The notes below the pieces were generated by a model. It was not told where the DNA came from. It saw only the letters and a program-made list of their open reading frames with translations, and ran no database searches. Both the position numbers and the translations under genes were made by a program. A DNA stretch of 64,000 nt from positions 46,275,540 to 46,339,539 of the forward strand of contig CP154955.1 in the NCBI GenBank assembly GCA_039621445.1, read 5' to 3'. The DNA is from Euglena gracilis. Its lineage: Eukaryota > Euglenida > Euglenophyceae > Euglenales. Shown in pieces: positions 33,314-45,346 of the stretch (positions are counted from its first letter, which is position 1; every line of letters starts with the position of its first letter).

Positions 33314-34376
33314 CTGGGAGGCCATAGGTTGACGAGGCCAGCTCCAGGAGGAAGGGGTACGCCACCCAGTCACCTTGCAGCCGTGCAAACCGTCGCGGCC
33401 CGCAAAACAAACGTGGCAAACAGGGGCCTTCGATTGCATTGGGGTGGGCGGGGGAGTGACTCGGTATGGTCGATGAAACGGTTGGCTGTGCTATATAGGG
33501 AGCGCGTTTCGCAACGAACTCGAGTGGCGCATGGCCAGCAGGGCCAGAGATGCACATCCGGCAGCAGCGGGGTGAGGAACGAACCCATGCTCCTGGCCGA
33601 GAGAATGGTCGTTGTGTGCACGGGAGCAAACCCAACTCTACCAGAAATCGGCCACTGGTGTTGAGCCACTGGCCACTTGCTTTGAGAGTTCAGGTGCTTT
33701 TCTGAAATAAATGGTCAAAAATGTTTCAATACCTTCTTCCCCCCCCGGGGGGGGGGGGGCTGTCGTCTGACAGGTCGATCAGTATGAGGGCTAATACCTT
33801 CCAATTATGACAGTTAGACACTACTGGGATCCTGAGAACTTCCTATCTTCCTATCATGACAGGTCGATCAGTACTGGGACCCTGACAATCTCCGGGGGGA
33901 AGGAGGTGCCTCCCCAAGTTTAAATCCTCCTCCCTGCCTCCTGGGTGAACTTTGATCAGGCAACCAAACATACCCCCCACCTCCAAGAACTGCAACAAAG
34001 GAAAAATGATTCCTCAGCAAATACCAATCGGTCGAATTTGAGGAACCAGAAAAGCATTGAAAAACGTGTGCGATTTGGACCAGGGACCAGGAGTTGGGTC
34101 TTTCCTGTCATGGTTTGTTTGTCATGAAATAGGGACCCAATCTAAAACGGTAGAGGGTGACCAATTTGGTGAACCCCCTCTCCCAAAATGGTTGCCCCCC
34201 TTGTGCTGGCCATGCGACAACGCCTGCGGTTTGTCGCAAGGCAATTGCCTGTGGTGCGTATGTGGCACACGGGCGCTAGTCTGCAGCCTTCTTCTGTTGT
34301 GTTGTCTGCTGACAGGCCTCCCTGCAGACGGTGGGGGGGGGGGGGCTGGCCAGCGGCCTGGCTGGGACGTCGGCCG

Positions 34377-34452
34377 TCACGGCCCGGTCTGCTGCTGGGC
34401 GATCAGCGTCAGGAGGCCCTCCTTGCTGCCGAAGAGCAGCTCGTTGGCAAAG
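34377..34452 (-). CDS. Terminal exon of a YGGT-family membrane protein
   Basis: The frame FANELLFGSKEGLLTLIAQQ, QTGP ends with TGA at 34377-34379. YGGT proteins of algae and cyanobacteria end with SFLNEILLGPQGLLVLLSQ-type sequence, an excellent pattern match. The 5' limit is unclear: AGs at 34453 and 34475 are both possible. YGGT proteins are small membrane proteins linked to membrane organisation and plastid nucleoid distribution. Confidence 0.75.
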
Positions 34453-34675
34453 CTCGGGGCCAGCCGCGGGGCACCTGTGGCAGTGCCACACACTACCCCC
34501 CCCCTGCATGGGTGCACAACATGCATATGTGTGCATATGTATGCATGTATTCATATATATATGCATTTTTATGCATGCATATATGCATGCATATATGTAT
34601 ATATATATATATATATATATGCACATGAACATATATATGCATATATATGCACATGAACACGCATGTATATATGTA

Positions 34676-34783
34676 TACATACATACATACATACATACAT
34701 ACGTACATACATACATACATACATACATACATACATACATACATACATACATACATACATACATACATACATACATACATACA

Positions 34784-34812
<29 letters not shown>
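34676..34812 (+). repeat. (ACAT)n tetranucleotide microsatellite
   Basis: About 34 ACAT/TACA units with one CGTA interruption near 34701, flanked by AT/GCAT alternation from 34540. It sits just upstream of the last YGGT exon, in the intron. Confidence 0.97.
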
Positions 34813-34814
<2 letters not shown>

Positions 34815-35152
34815 TTGTTAAGATATATGTAGTTGTCTATGCAGTTGTCTCCCGCCCATATGTATGTATATATGTATATAATCATATATACATAATACAT
34901 ATATGGGGGGGAGACAACTGCAAAAAAAAAAAACAGCACCGGGCATACTCCCCCCCCCCCCCAGTGCTGCCACGGGTGTATGAGCCATGTGTCCCCATCT
35001 AGCCTATGGGGACAAAAAAAAGGTCGGACCAACTACAATGCCGACACAGAAATACAGGGGGGTGGAAATAGAAATTGAAAAACGGGGGGAAATGCACATC
35101 GCACAACTCTCCCCCGGTAGCCCCAATGGCAGCCTCAGTGCTGGTCAGAAAC

Positions 35153-35205
35153 ATCAGCCAGAAGATAGGGGCAGAGTCGACCTCGAACAGTGGGGGCAGG
35201 AACGT
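35153..35205 (-). CDS. YGGT-family exon: PPLFEVDSAPIFW segment
   Basis: The frame TFLPPLFEVDSAPIFWLM matches YGGT RRxIPPLxGxDxSPIxW. A TGA lies a few codons upstream in this frame. Typical sequence would continue LTSFANELLFG, with S-F bridging to the 34452 exon, but the genomic bases there (ACCAGCACTGAG) do not offer a GT donor at the right phase. Either a non-canonical intron or decay is possible. Confidence 0.6.
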
Positions 35206-35341
35206 GCGGATGGGTCAGGAGCAGAGACCCGGCTGACCAAGCTGTGGAGGCGCACAGGAGGAGCCCCAGCCCAGTCCCTGTCCTGTGGCTGGAACAGGAG
35301 GGCGGGGGTGCCAACCAAACACATTAACAAAAAGTCCAGAT

Positions 35342-35745
35342 CAAGATTCTTTTTGAGACCCGCCTGCCCCCCACACTGGCAGGGCGGGACCGCCCAGGGG
35401 AACCCAAACTCCCCCCCCCCCCCCCGGGGGGGGGGGTCGGATCGGGAGCGCCTTGGAGTGCCTGCCCCGGCAGGCACCCCCCCCCCCCCGGGGTGGGGTC
35501 GGCACCCGACTAAAATACAGCCTGGCAAGAACACCCCGGGTCGGCATTGCCTTGAAATTCAGCCTGTGCACCAGCTTTCCCACGGCCTTTTCCAGCACCT
35601 TTGCCAAAACCACGGCAAAAAAAATGGGGTTGTCTAAGGGTACTTCCCAAAAATTTGCCGGCACTTCGCACCGAAACCCACACCCGGGAAGGGGTTCTGG
35701 CCCAAGATCCGCCCCCCCCCCCTCCGGAAGTTAAAAAGAAGCCTG
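35342..35745. mobile_element. Decayed CAGGCTTC-family MITE with internal GGTGCCTGCC repeat
   Basis: The ends CAAGATTCTTTTTGAG and TTAAAAAGAAGCCTG resemble the family. The flanking 8-mers GTCCAGAT and GTCCACAG agree at six positions. The middle (GGAGTGCCTGCCCCGG, GGCACCCGACTAAAA) resembles the CATGCTTGTGC family, suggesting a nested or recombined copy. Confidence 0.6.
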
Positions 35746-36251
35746 GTCCACAGGCGACTGAAGAACCTGCCGTGCTTTTCATGGGCTGTGTGGCAGAGGA
35801 GTCTCTGATTGGCAGAATATCTCCGTCGGGTAGTAGAGCGACGTCGGGCAAATGCTGACCGACCCCTCCATCTGGGGGAGAAGGGGATCACTTTCCACTT
35901 TCAAAAACCAGTCCTACCCCCCCCGGGGGGGGGGCAGTCACTCTGATATTCTCAAAAACCCCGGCTGCTTCGGCACCGGGCAGGCCGCTTTGGCAATTTC
36001 AAGCCCCCCCCCCCCGGGGTACATCCCAAAATCCCAACGAAAAGAGGCAACAGGGGGATTGCCTTCTTGCACCCGCAGGATGGAAGGAGCGGAGACAGAG
36101 GAGGATGCCCTTCGTGATGCGCGGACCCAAAAGCCACGACCACCCTCAGCCTGACACATGTGGGCTTGGCAGGGGAGGGGAGGGGGGAACGGCAGCCTCG
36201 GGGGGACTTCGACCCGAACCGCGCCTCGGCCGGTGCCCGGGCAACAGCCAC

Positions 36252-36357
36252 GGCATCTTCCGCTCGTTGATCTCCGGGGACCACGCGAGGACCAGCCGCG
36301 CCAGGAAGGCCAGCTCCAGCAGGGAGAGCAGCGGGCCGCCGAGGGCGAACGCCAGGT
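36252..36357 (-). CDS. YGGT-family exon: transmembrane segment
   Basis: The acceptor CCCTGCCTCAG opens DLAFALGGPLLSLLELAFLA, RLVLAWSPEINERKMP. A hydrophobic helix followed by A-R-x-V-L-x-W-x-P-E-x-N-x-x-K-x-P is the YGGT core (LARIVLSWYPEVNEKKFPW). Leading AC joins the G left by the 37055 exon to give Asp. The donor (GCC|GTGGCT) is weak, and the following PTEP-type segment is not found. Confidence 0.8.
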
Positions 36358-36815
36358 CTGAGGCAGGGAGGGGTGGGGAAGGCGGGGGCAGGGACGGGTC
36401 AGAGAGGAGGGCACTATTGCCCCCCCCCCCCTCCTGGAGGGCTGTACAGTAAGGCCTGGTGGGGGGTTGACCCCCCCCCAACCCACAACAGCACTGTAAG
36501 GAAAAATTCCTTTGGCGCCGAAAGAAATTTTGACCTAGAAAGTGGCGCTCCGGGAAATATGGGAGGGGGCAGGGGATAAGGTTGCGGGTATTCCCATACA
36601 GCCCTACCCCTGGGGAGTTGCTGCCGAAAAGTCAGTTGGGAGAGGCACTGGAGTGGACGTTCCAACATAACAAGCCAACCTGGACAGGGTGGGTGATAAC
36701 TTCCTGGGGTCGGTGTTGGGTCGGTCCCCCCCCCCTCACATCCTCACAGGAGGGACAACTTCCCATGGGAGGAGGTGTATGTATATGTGTCTGTCTGTCT
36801 GTGTGTTATATATAT

Positions 36816-36846
<31 letters not shown>

Positions 36847-37054
36847 CATATATATACCCCCAAAGATATATCATTTGGGGGGTCAACCTGGCAAACACCC
36901 ACAACAATGAAATATCAAATATCAAACATCAGCATAAGCTGCACAGTCACACACACACACGCGCGCGCGCGCGCACGCGCACGCACGCACGCGCACGCAC
37001 GCACGCACGCACGCACACACGCACGCACGCACGCACGCATGCATGCATGCACAC

Positions 37055-37123
37055 CGACAGCCCCGGGGGCCGCGGCCGCCGGCCCTGCCACAGCGGCTGC
37101 GGAGGCGGCGGCGGCCACCCCCG
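37055..37123 (-). CDS. Ala-rich exon of the YGGT-family gene
   Basis: The acceptor GGGCCCTGCCAG opens GVAAAASAAAVAGPAAAAPG, AV. The donor TCG|GTGTGC lies directly against a TGCA/GC/CA simple-repeat tract (36950-37050). Phase 1 fits the next exon. Ala-rich stretches before the first membrane helix are common in plastid-targeted YGGT proteins. Confidence 0.65.
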
Positions 37124-37593
37124 CTGGCAGGGCCCAGGCAGCCCCGGGACGGTGGGGCGTCACGGGCAGGCTTCTTTTTAAAACCTCCCACCCACCCACC
37201 CGGCCTGGTGCGGACCCCCCCCCCCCGGAGGGACCTGAAAAAAACGGGACGTCTCTGGGCATTTCCCAAAACCTTTTCGGCGATTCGCGCCGAAACCCAT
37301 TCCCCGGCCTCCAGCCTGGGACCCCCTGTGTGCACTGTGGATGCTTTTTGGTGCCTTTTATCCCTTCTTCTGGCCTAGCACTGTTTTTCGCCTCTGGCCC
37401 TGTTTGTCTGTGTCCGTGGAGGTGGCCTCCAGCCTGGGACCCCCCCACCCCGCAGCAGGCTTGTATGGGAATCTCGGAGGGCTACCACCTTACCCCCCAG
37501 GGGGGGTGACCCCCCCTACCACCTACCTCATGTCTGCCATACAACCCTGCCCTGGGGATCTACCCCCCCCCCCCGGGGCATTCCAAATAAAAA

Positions 37594-37731
37594 GGAGCCT
37601 GATCTCGGGGGCGTCCGCTGTTTTGTCGTCGTGGTCGTCCAGGTCAGGCAGGGCAGGGCCGGGGCGGCCCAGGGTGGGGCCAGGCTGCGCCGTGGCCCGG
37701 GGGAGGCGGAGGGGGCGCGGAGGGACCGTCA
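37594..37731 (-). CDS. Possible N-terminal (transit-peptide) exon
   Basis: A strong acceptor (CTCGCTTCACAG) opens TVPPRPLRLPRATAQPGPTL, GRPGPALPDLDDHDDKTADA. The Arg/Pro-rich start would suit a plastid transit region. The frame runs into repeat sequence with the end motif GAGCCTG at 37593, so the donor may have been destroyed or replaced. Assignment to the YGGT gene is positional. Confidence 0.4.
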
Positions 37732-39000
37732 CTGTGAAGCGAGCGCAAAGGAATCCGGAGGGTGAACCTCCAACCCAACTCCCCCCCCCCCCGCTTGTCC
37801 ACGACACAGCAATCTCGGAATGCGCCGTTGGCACACGGGTGTGCCAACGACACGTCATGACCAAAAAAACACTATACACAACGGAGGTGTGCATGCCGAG
37901 TGGTGACCTGGAATAATGGCGTTGACACGGGGGGTGGGGGTGCCAGCGACGTGGTGTGACTTGGGCGAGGGGGGGGGGGGGCGTTTCTGTGAGTGTTGCT
38001 GGGTCGTCATTGGACTGGAACAGTTCCAGCCTTTAAGCCTCTGTCCTCCTGGTCGATAAGAATGCTCATTTCGTGCAACTGGGCAACTCACCTGGAAGGT
38101 GGGCTTACCCGCTGCCAGGGAACATCGATTCCTTATCGCCTTCCCTTCATGTCCCGAAATGTTTCATGCACGAGGAGGAGGAGGCTGAAAGGTGTGCCAC
38201 AGGTGTAAATGAATTTAACCAACAATGTTCATTTCACAAGCTCGTTGCATGCTGCTTTAAAATACAACGAGCTCGCCAGAGAGGTGCGAGTTGCACGTAT
38301 GTCCGGCAGAAAGAAGGATGCAACCATCTGCGCCACCCAATGCCCATATGGGGAAATGCAATTTCATCAACCCCCCCCCATTTTTTTCAACAGCTCCATC
38401 ACACGTTCGGCCCACACCCACATCTTCAACACGAGGCTCACACCGACTAATATCAGGGAGATTTGTGGAGGTGGTCGGGGGGGAGCAGGCATCACACACC
38501 GGGCGAGGCCAGCAGGAAGCTGGACAGCAGCGCCGGGCGGCGGTCAATACAAAGCCGCCGGAGCCGGGGCCTGCCAACACAGGGTGGCCCGGCTGCCACG
38601 ACCGGCGTTCAGCCGACCGAGGCCCCGGGAAGCACGGGCAGTGCACTGGGGGCAGGATTGTCTGCCATAGGGGTCGCGCTGAGTGGTGTGGCCGTTATGG
38701 GGTGGCCAGACCGCCCCTCTGAGGAGGGCCGTTTGCCGGGGCGGCCACTCCAAGGCTGAGCTGGGGGGGCTCAGCTGGGTCTGATGAGGGAAATCTTCAA
38801 AAATGCCATTTTTCAGTCCGTAGTGTGCCTCCGGCGTCGGTGAGGGCCCAAAACCGACGCCCCCCCCAGAATGCAAACTGCCCCCCCCCGTGCCTTCTTT
38901 GAAAAGAAATCCGCTCCGATCCCATTGGTCCACAATTGGCGGTAACGGGAGGGGTCCCTCCCCAGCAGGGCAGGCAGGCCGCGGAGCGCAGTTCCCGCAC

Positions 39001-39105
39001 CCCCATCACCCACAGCGCGAGGCACAGCGCCACCGCGGCCAGGTGCAGCAGCGGACCGCGCGGCGGCGGTTCGGGCGGGGCGCTGGCGGCGCCGCAGGAG
39101 TAGTA
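39001..39105 (-). CDS. Exon with a membrane helix, gene unknown
   Basis: The acceptor GGCCCTGGCCGCAG and donor GGG|GTGCGG bound exactly 35 codons: YYSCGAASAPPEPPPRGPLL, HLAAVALCLALWVMG. About 17 hydrophobic residues form one membrane segment. It may join the 41481 exon (both phase 0) or start the YGGT gene. The family is not recognised. Confidence 0.55.
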
Positions 39106-40638
39106 CTGCGGCCAGGGCCAAACTGCCAATGCAACTGACGTTTGAGTCCAAGGACCTTCTTACAACCAGACCAGAACCCACGGCACCCTTCAACTCCAGA
39201 ACGCGATTTCCATTTCCGCGCACCCCTGTCATTGGGGAAGAGTGGAAAGCTTTGGTTGGTTTTCCCATTTTGCGAAGCACTCTCCCATTGGCTGATTGAC
39301 CAACCAACTTTGCACCCCACGCTTTAGGAGAGCACTGACCCCGGAATGTGCAGCCGCCCCATTTTATGCAGTTTTATGCGGGTTCCAAGGCATTGTGGGC
39401 TGAGTGCTTGCCTGGGGTTCAATACGACACCTGTTAACGCTGATCCTGACCCCCCCCAAACACAAAAGGTGACTGACAAAATTGATCAGAAAATCGTTCA
39501 CTGTTGGTTTTTTTAGGAGATTTGGAGAGGGTGGGGGAAAAGCTTCTTCTTTTTTTTTCTTCGGACCTGGGGAGGAGGTCCGGACCCACCCACCCACCCA
39601 CCCCCTAGGCCTCCCGAGGGGGGGGTCTGGAGGGACCCATTTTAGGGGGGTTGGGGCCCCAAAAAAACTTGGCCCTTCGCACTGAGAATAGAGGGGAAAA
39701 TCCCTCAGTGGGGGTACCCCCTCGGCCAGACCGCCCTCCCCCGGGGGACCCAACCCCCCCCCCCCCGGGTCACCAAACGTCTTTGTAAATCAGTGTAAAT
39801 GATTGATCTCCCAAAACCTTCCAGTGGTTGGAAAGAAGCGATGACTGGTCCCCCCCAGGAAACTTGAAGGTTGGAAGGACCGAAGGTTGGGGGGTGGGTG
39901 GGGGGAGATCTAACCCACCCTAACAGTGGCATCGGGTGATTTTTTGGCCCGGGGCAGAGCGCCAAGCCCGAATCACTTGCCTTTGAGATCAACCGTATAT
40001 CTGCCCTGGGGTCGGTCGGGATCGGGGGAGGGGAGGGGGCCCACTTAAACTGTGACACCCTCTTTCCGTCAAAGTCCTCGGTATGGACACCATTGGTGTG
40101 AAAAGCATCTGCAATGTGCGGATTTGTTTGGGTGTTACTGCTGCTGCCAATCTGCGGAGTTTGCCCTCCCAATCCCGGGAGAGGTTGTTGTTCGGGCCTG
40201 GGTGGGGCCGCGGCATGCCACAGAGACAGCCGATCGCCACTGAAGAACAGCGAAATGGTGGAGGGGCGGAACGGCGGGGGGGGGGGGGGACACAGTGGGG
40301 CAGGTATCATGATTTTGGTGCATAGGCTCTCCATTTCTCCCGGAAAGGGAGATTATCACCTGCTGTAAAGTGCGAGACAGAACCCCAGTTGCTCAGTGAA
40401 GCCCCCTCCTCTCGAAAAATTACCGCATATCAATACCCCTCTCCGGGGAACCGTCACCTGACACGTCGGCTGGTTGTGGGGACCCTGGCAACTTCGCATT
40501 CATACAGGTTGGCCAGTTTGGGCAGCAGTCACGACTCTGAGAGATTTGCGTGTTGCTTCCATTTCACCGGTTTTGAGAGGCTGTTCAAACAAAAATGAAA
40601 TTTAAACACAAAAAAAATATACCAGCAAATATCCCCTG

Positions 40639-40919
40639 CATGCTTGTGCTTACCGACCGGGGGGAGGGGGGTGGGTGGGTGCTACAGGGTGCCCGCCCCT
40701 AGCAGGCACACCCCCCGGGGGGGTAGGGGTCCGGGGGGGGACCCAGAAAATTTTCATTGAAAACGGCCTTTTCCGGGCCCCCGGTGCCGAAGGTGCCGGG
40801 GTTGGAGGGGGGTGCCTGCTATGGGCAGGCACCCCCCAAAACCCTCCCCCCCCCCCCGGTGCCTGCCCCTAGCACCCCCCCCCCCCGTGCAGTAGGCACC
40901 CAACTCAGCACAAGCCTGA
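40639..40919. mobile_element. hAT-like MITE, CATGCTTGTGC family, copy 2
   Basis: The ends CATGCTTGTGCTTACC and, inverted, CAGGCTTGTGCTGAG. The 8-bp duplication ATCCCCTG is perfect (40631-40638, 40920-40927). The interior matches 8714-9021. There is no ORF. Confidence 0.87.
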
Positions 40920-41480
40920 TCCCCTGTCTGTGCCTTGCTGCTGACATCGAAATGAGAGTCAGGAGGCAAACAACTGGAACTATTTGCAAAAACAAGCACA
41001 TCCGCCATGTGCAAAATTACAAGGCTTCCGGTTGAGATTTTATCTCATGCAGAGTTTCGGTGCTCAGAACACCAGACAAATGGTGGTATATTCTGAAATT
41101 CCGCCAAAACCAAATCAAGAATAAAACCAAATGTGGGACACACTCCTGTATCTGTCTGGCATTTGCAAAGTGCTTTCCATGGACATCAGTTGTCTCATGC
41201 AGTAGCACCTTCGTAAAAAAAGGATTTGGGACAGGGGTGTGCTGCCCATGTGCAAGTCAAGCGATTTGCGGGGGTGGTTGCCGCAGCCATACAGTGCATA
41301 TGGCAACCAATGGCAGGTGGTCAGGACTTTGGCATTCGCCCTTCAGTGCTCAGGGGGTACAGCAGTGAGAGGACGGGCAGGCGTGAGGGCGGGGGTCTCG
41401 GGGCCGGGTGGGCCGGAGGTCCCCGGTTCCGGTACTGCATGGGCGGTGGTGGGGGACAGGCGGCACTGCGGGGTGCCGAC

Positions 41481-41625
41481 GGCGGCGAGGGCGAACGCGA
41501 AGCGGGGGTCGCCGGAGCGCATCTCCTGGGCGCTGCGGAGGGCCCAGAACACGAGCCGGGCCATGCGCAGGGGGTCCACCAGTACGTTGCCGAAGGAGTG
41601 GTGGGCCCAGGGGCGGGTGTGGGCA
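41481..41625 (-). CDS. Exon of unknown gene
   Basis: The frame AHHSFGNVLVDPLRMARLVF, WALRSAQEMRSGDPRFAFAL, AA ends at donor GCC|GTCGGC in phase 0. Amino-acid balance and codon use look genuinely coding. The 5' limit is unsure because the upstream intron is a TG/CA repeat (41655-41690). It could follow the glycosyltransferase exons or belong to a separate gene. Confidence 0.55.
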
Positions 41626-41958
41626 GCGGTAGCAGTGGTAGTGCTTGCCTGCGTGCGTGCGTGTGTGTGTGTGTGTGTGTGTGTGCGTTGTGTGCGGGTG
41701 TTGTGTGTGAGCGCACGTGTTATGTGTGGGTATGGATCAGAGTTCATTTTTTTAGGACCCAGGGGTCCAGACCCACCCACCCCCCCCCTGCCCCCCCCCC
41801 CCCGGGAATCGGGGGGACCCACTTTTGGAGGTCAATTTTGGTCCAAAAATAGAAGAAAACCCCTTCTTCAGCAGAGCACCCACCCAACCCGGGGGGGGGG
41901 GGATCGGGCGGGCCCACGCCCCCCTCCCCTGGGGCCCGAACACCTCCCCAACCCCCCA

Positions 41959-41990
<32 letters not shown>

Positions 41991-42146
41991 CTATATCTAT
42001 AATATATAATATATCGATATATATAATATAATATATATCTATCACCCTATATATATATATGTTATCATGTCTTATGTATATAGATATATCATGTATATAT
42101 ATATATCTATTCTATATATCTATATATATATATATAATATATATAT

Positions 42147-42438
42147 GGGCAGCTATTTCCCTTCTCTCCCCGAAACTACTGGCCCCCCCCGGGGCCCAGT
42201 AGTTAATCCGGGGGGTCAAAATAGTTTTTTTGCTTTAATGATGGAATAGGGTTATGTGTGCTAGTTAGGCTTATGGTTAGGCCTAATTTTTAGACGGGTG
42301 TTCGGTCTACAAGTTAGGCCTAACCCTAAGCCTAAGCCGCGCACCTAACCCTATTCCATCACTAACACAAAAAATATTTTTGACCCCCCGGATTAACTAC
42401 TGCCCCCCCCCGGGGGGGGGCAGTAGTTTCGGGCTGCC
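42147..42438. mobile_element. Long-inverted-repeat element inside (TA)n
   Basis: The two halves mirror each other over about 120 bp: CCGAAACTACTG, CAGTAGTTAATCCGGGGGG, GATGGAATAGGGTTA on the left and their inverses on the right. The left arm has a 17-bp insertion (TATTTCCCTTCTCTCCC). A mirrored TTAGGCCTAA-type centre is present. It lies within AT/TA microsatellite on both sides. Confidence 0.78.
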
Positions 42439-43295
42439 ATATATATATATATATATATACATATATATATAATATATATATATTATATATATATATATAT
42501 ATATGTTATATATGTGTGTGTGGTGTGTGTATACACATATATACACATATATCTACACACGCACACACACACACACAGAGAGATATATATACGTATGTAT
42601 ATATATATATGTATGTATGTAATATTATACATGTATATATATCTCTCTCTGTGTGTGTGTGTGTGCGGGTGGGTGGGTGGGTGGGTGCGTGTGTGTGTCC
42701 CTGGGCTTTGGTCCCCTCGTACAACATAAGATACACACACATATAATTCCCTAGTGTGTTGTGTTTCGTTGTGTTAAGTTGTGTAAGGTTGCGTTGTGTA
42801 TGCTTGTGAGCGGCTTCTGATGGAAATTTCGGTTAATGACACTAAAGGTCTTCGATCTGGGTCGCTTGTTTTACCACAGCCACACGTCACACCCAAACGA
42901 CTGCCACACCTGCATGTATTCTTTGCAGCAGTCCAACACACACACACACACACACACACATGCACTCACTCACACTCCGGGGGGATTGACAACTATTCCC
43001 CTGGGAACTGTCTCTAGTCATATCAGTGGGTGGGTACAGAGGTGCCCCCCCTTGTCCAACCAGGTTCCTACAACCCCCCCGACCAGGGTGGGGGGTGATC
43101 ATACACTCCCGCTGACCTGCGACCCTCGACCAGGGGGTGGTCGCATGACTAGGTGTCAACAACAACCCAATTTCCAAAGCCACTTACAACCCCCGACCAG
43201 GGGGTGGTCGCACACACCCCCTTGCCTGCAACCCCCAACCGGGGGTTCGTCGGTTGGGGGTGGTCGGTGGACAGGGATGTACGGGAAGCCTTGAG

Positions 43296-44624
43296 CAAGC
43301 ACCTATAGTTGACAGCCCGATTTTTGCCATTTTCGGCCATATTCGGCCATTTACGGCCATTTTCGGCCATTTTCGGCCGTTTTTTCCTACAGGTGGGGGG
43401 CAAAATTACCTTAAAATCCTTTCATACCAACAATCCATTAGATCATTCATGCAACGTGAAAATAGCTGTGAGCAACAAATCAAGCCAACGCATCCAAGGA
43501 GGTCCATTTGGAATGGGTGCTCAGGGATTAAACAGGTCAAAGAGGTTTTGGAAGCAATATGCAAATGCAAGGTTTTGGGAATAAGCTTCTTTTTCCTAAT
43601 ATTGGATCAACTCCAACCGGAATCCACAAAAGAAATGTTGAGGGGGTTCTATTTTGAAAAGTTTCAAAGAAATAAAATAAATGTTGTGGGAAGTCGAACT
43701 TGAAACTCTCACAAATAATTGACATGATGAAAAATCTAAATGGGACAAATCCATGACTTCAAAGAAGCCGTGATGCAAAGTTCATCCGTCATGTTGAGAT
43801 GATCATCCATCTGGATGTGGCGAAGTTGGGAGAAAATGCGCTCAGCTAGCGGCAGAACAAAAGCAAGCAAACATGTGATCGGCCCATAATGTTGAATTAT
43901 TGGCATCAAATACGCTCACCCAATTGTCCAGTTTCTGCATCTTATCCAACGTTTGCATCTTGTCCCGCATCTGCATCTTGTACAGCATCTGCATCTTGTC
44001 CAGTGTCTGCATCTTGTTCAGCATCTGCATCCATTACATCACAAAAAATTGTGAAAAATAACCCAAAATCACCAAAATGACACAAAATGGCCAAAAATGC
44101 CATAAAATGTGCTCATATTGACCCAAATTAGCCCAATATTTGCCAAATCAGTGCAAAGTAACCCCAAAATTAGCAAAAAATTGAGCCTAAATGGCCAAGA
44201 TGGGTGTAATACTGGAGATTTGTGGAGAAATTATCCAAAAAAATGGGTTTAATTCTTCAAAATATACAAAAAAAATGCCAGCATCGCCCTTGTCACCAAA
44301 ATTTTCTGAAATGTCATCAAAACCTTCAGCTTTGGCCCAAATAACCCATTCAGAGGTGGTTCTTGAGTAGCATGTGTTGCAGGGCCAGGCATGATGGCAG
44401 GAGAAGAAAGACTGCACAGAGAATCAGTCGCACTGGAAATTGCCCCTCGGGGAAAAAGAAACTGTCAGGCAAAAAAACTCGAAAAAAAATTGCAACAAAT
44501 TTTTTCTCATTTTCGGCCATTTTCGGCCATTTTCGGCCATTTTTGGGACCCCCACCTGTAGAGCCCAAATTATCATTTTCGGCCATTTTCGGCCATTTTC
44601 GGCCATTTTTACTATAGGTGCTTG
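43296..44624. mobile_element. hAT-like element, shorter relative of the 13.5-kb copy
   Basis: The ends CAAGCACCTATAGTTGAC and, inverted, CAAGCACCTATAGTAAAA. The 8-bp duplication GCCTTGAG is perfect (43288-43295, 44625-44632). CGGCCATTTT arrays are at both ends, and the first 200 bp inside are nearly identical to 13550-13680. It lacks the GC-rich ORF block; instead 18-bp CATCTTGTCCAGCATCTG-like repeats (43935-44035) sit at the junction. Confidence 0.92.
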
Positions 44625-44764
44625 GCCTTGAGGGGGGGGGGTCGGACCCCCTCCTACCTCAAAACTGAAGGTGACCCGGAAAATCATCGGTTTTGTGGAC
44701 TGGCAAAGGCCCGGATGCCAAGCCAAAATTGGTCAAAAATCCCTGATTTTTCTTTGAAAATAAA

Positions 44765-44766
<2 letters not shown>

Positions 44767-44836
<70 letters not shown>
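44767..44836 (+). repeat. (CA)n microsatellite
   Basis: About 33 CA units with one CCACATA interruption, followed by AT alternation. Confidence 0.95.
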
Positions 44837-44849
<13 letters not shown>

Positions 44850-44872
44850 CATACATAAATATACATATATGT

Positions 44873-45346
44873 GGCAGGTGTAAACTATAAGACCCCCTCC
44901 CGGGGGGGTCCTAAAGTTAACCCCTCCATGGCCACGGGTACCCTGCTGGGGTTAGTGAAGGCGTAGGGTTGGGGTGACGACCGGCCGGCAGGATTTCGCC
45001 CGCGCACGACTGCGCATCCCCCACCGAACCCGGAAACCGCGCGATTCCCAAGGGCGGCAGACAGGCAGGGAGAAAAAAAGATAAAGGCCGCCGAACGGTC
45101 GGCCCCAGCAGGGATTTAGTTCTCCAGCCTTCAGAGTGACCCCAAACGGGCCGGTGCTGGGACCTGCTGGCCAGCGGTGAGGGCCGTGCCCCACGCCAGC
45201 GGGCTGCGCAGTCGCGCGCGGGCAAAATCCGGCCGGCCGGTCGTCACCCCAATCCTATGCCCTCACTAACCCCAGGGTACCCGTGGCCATCGAGGGGTCA
45301 ACTTTAGGACCCCCGGGCCGGGGGGGTCCTATAGTTTACACCTGCC
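44873..45346. mobile_element. Long-inverted-repeat element, GGCAGGTGTAAAC ends
   Basis: Inverted arms of about 115 bp start GGCAGGTGTAAACTATA and include GGCCACGGGTACCCTG and GGGGTGACGACCGGCCGG on both sides. ATATGT flanks both ends (44867-44872, 45347-45352) but within AT-rich simple sequence, so a 6-bp duplication is only suggestive. The GC-rich centre (about 240 bp) has no clear ORF. Confidence 0.8.

Noticed and set aside
37160-37593. A single CAGGCTTC element from 37163 to 37593
   Set aside because: The two ends resemble the family but flanking 8-mers (GTCACGGG, ATCTCGGG) match only partly and the middle has a repeated CCTCCAGCCTGGGACCC block; more likely a composite, so it is not listed as one element.
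44917-45225. 102-codon frame in the centre of the 44.9-kb inverted-repeat element
   Set aside because: Composition is that of GC-rich non-coding DNA, other frames are equally open, and no domain pattern was visible.
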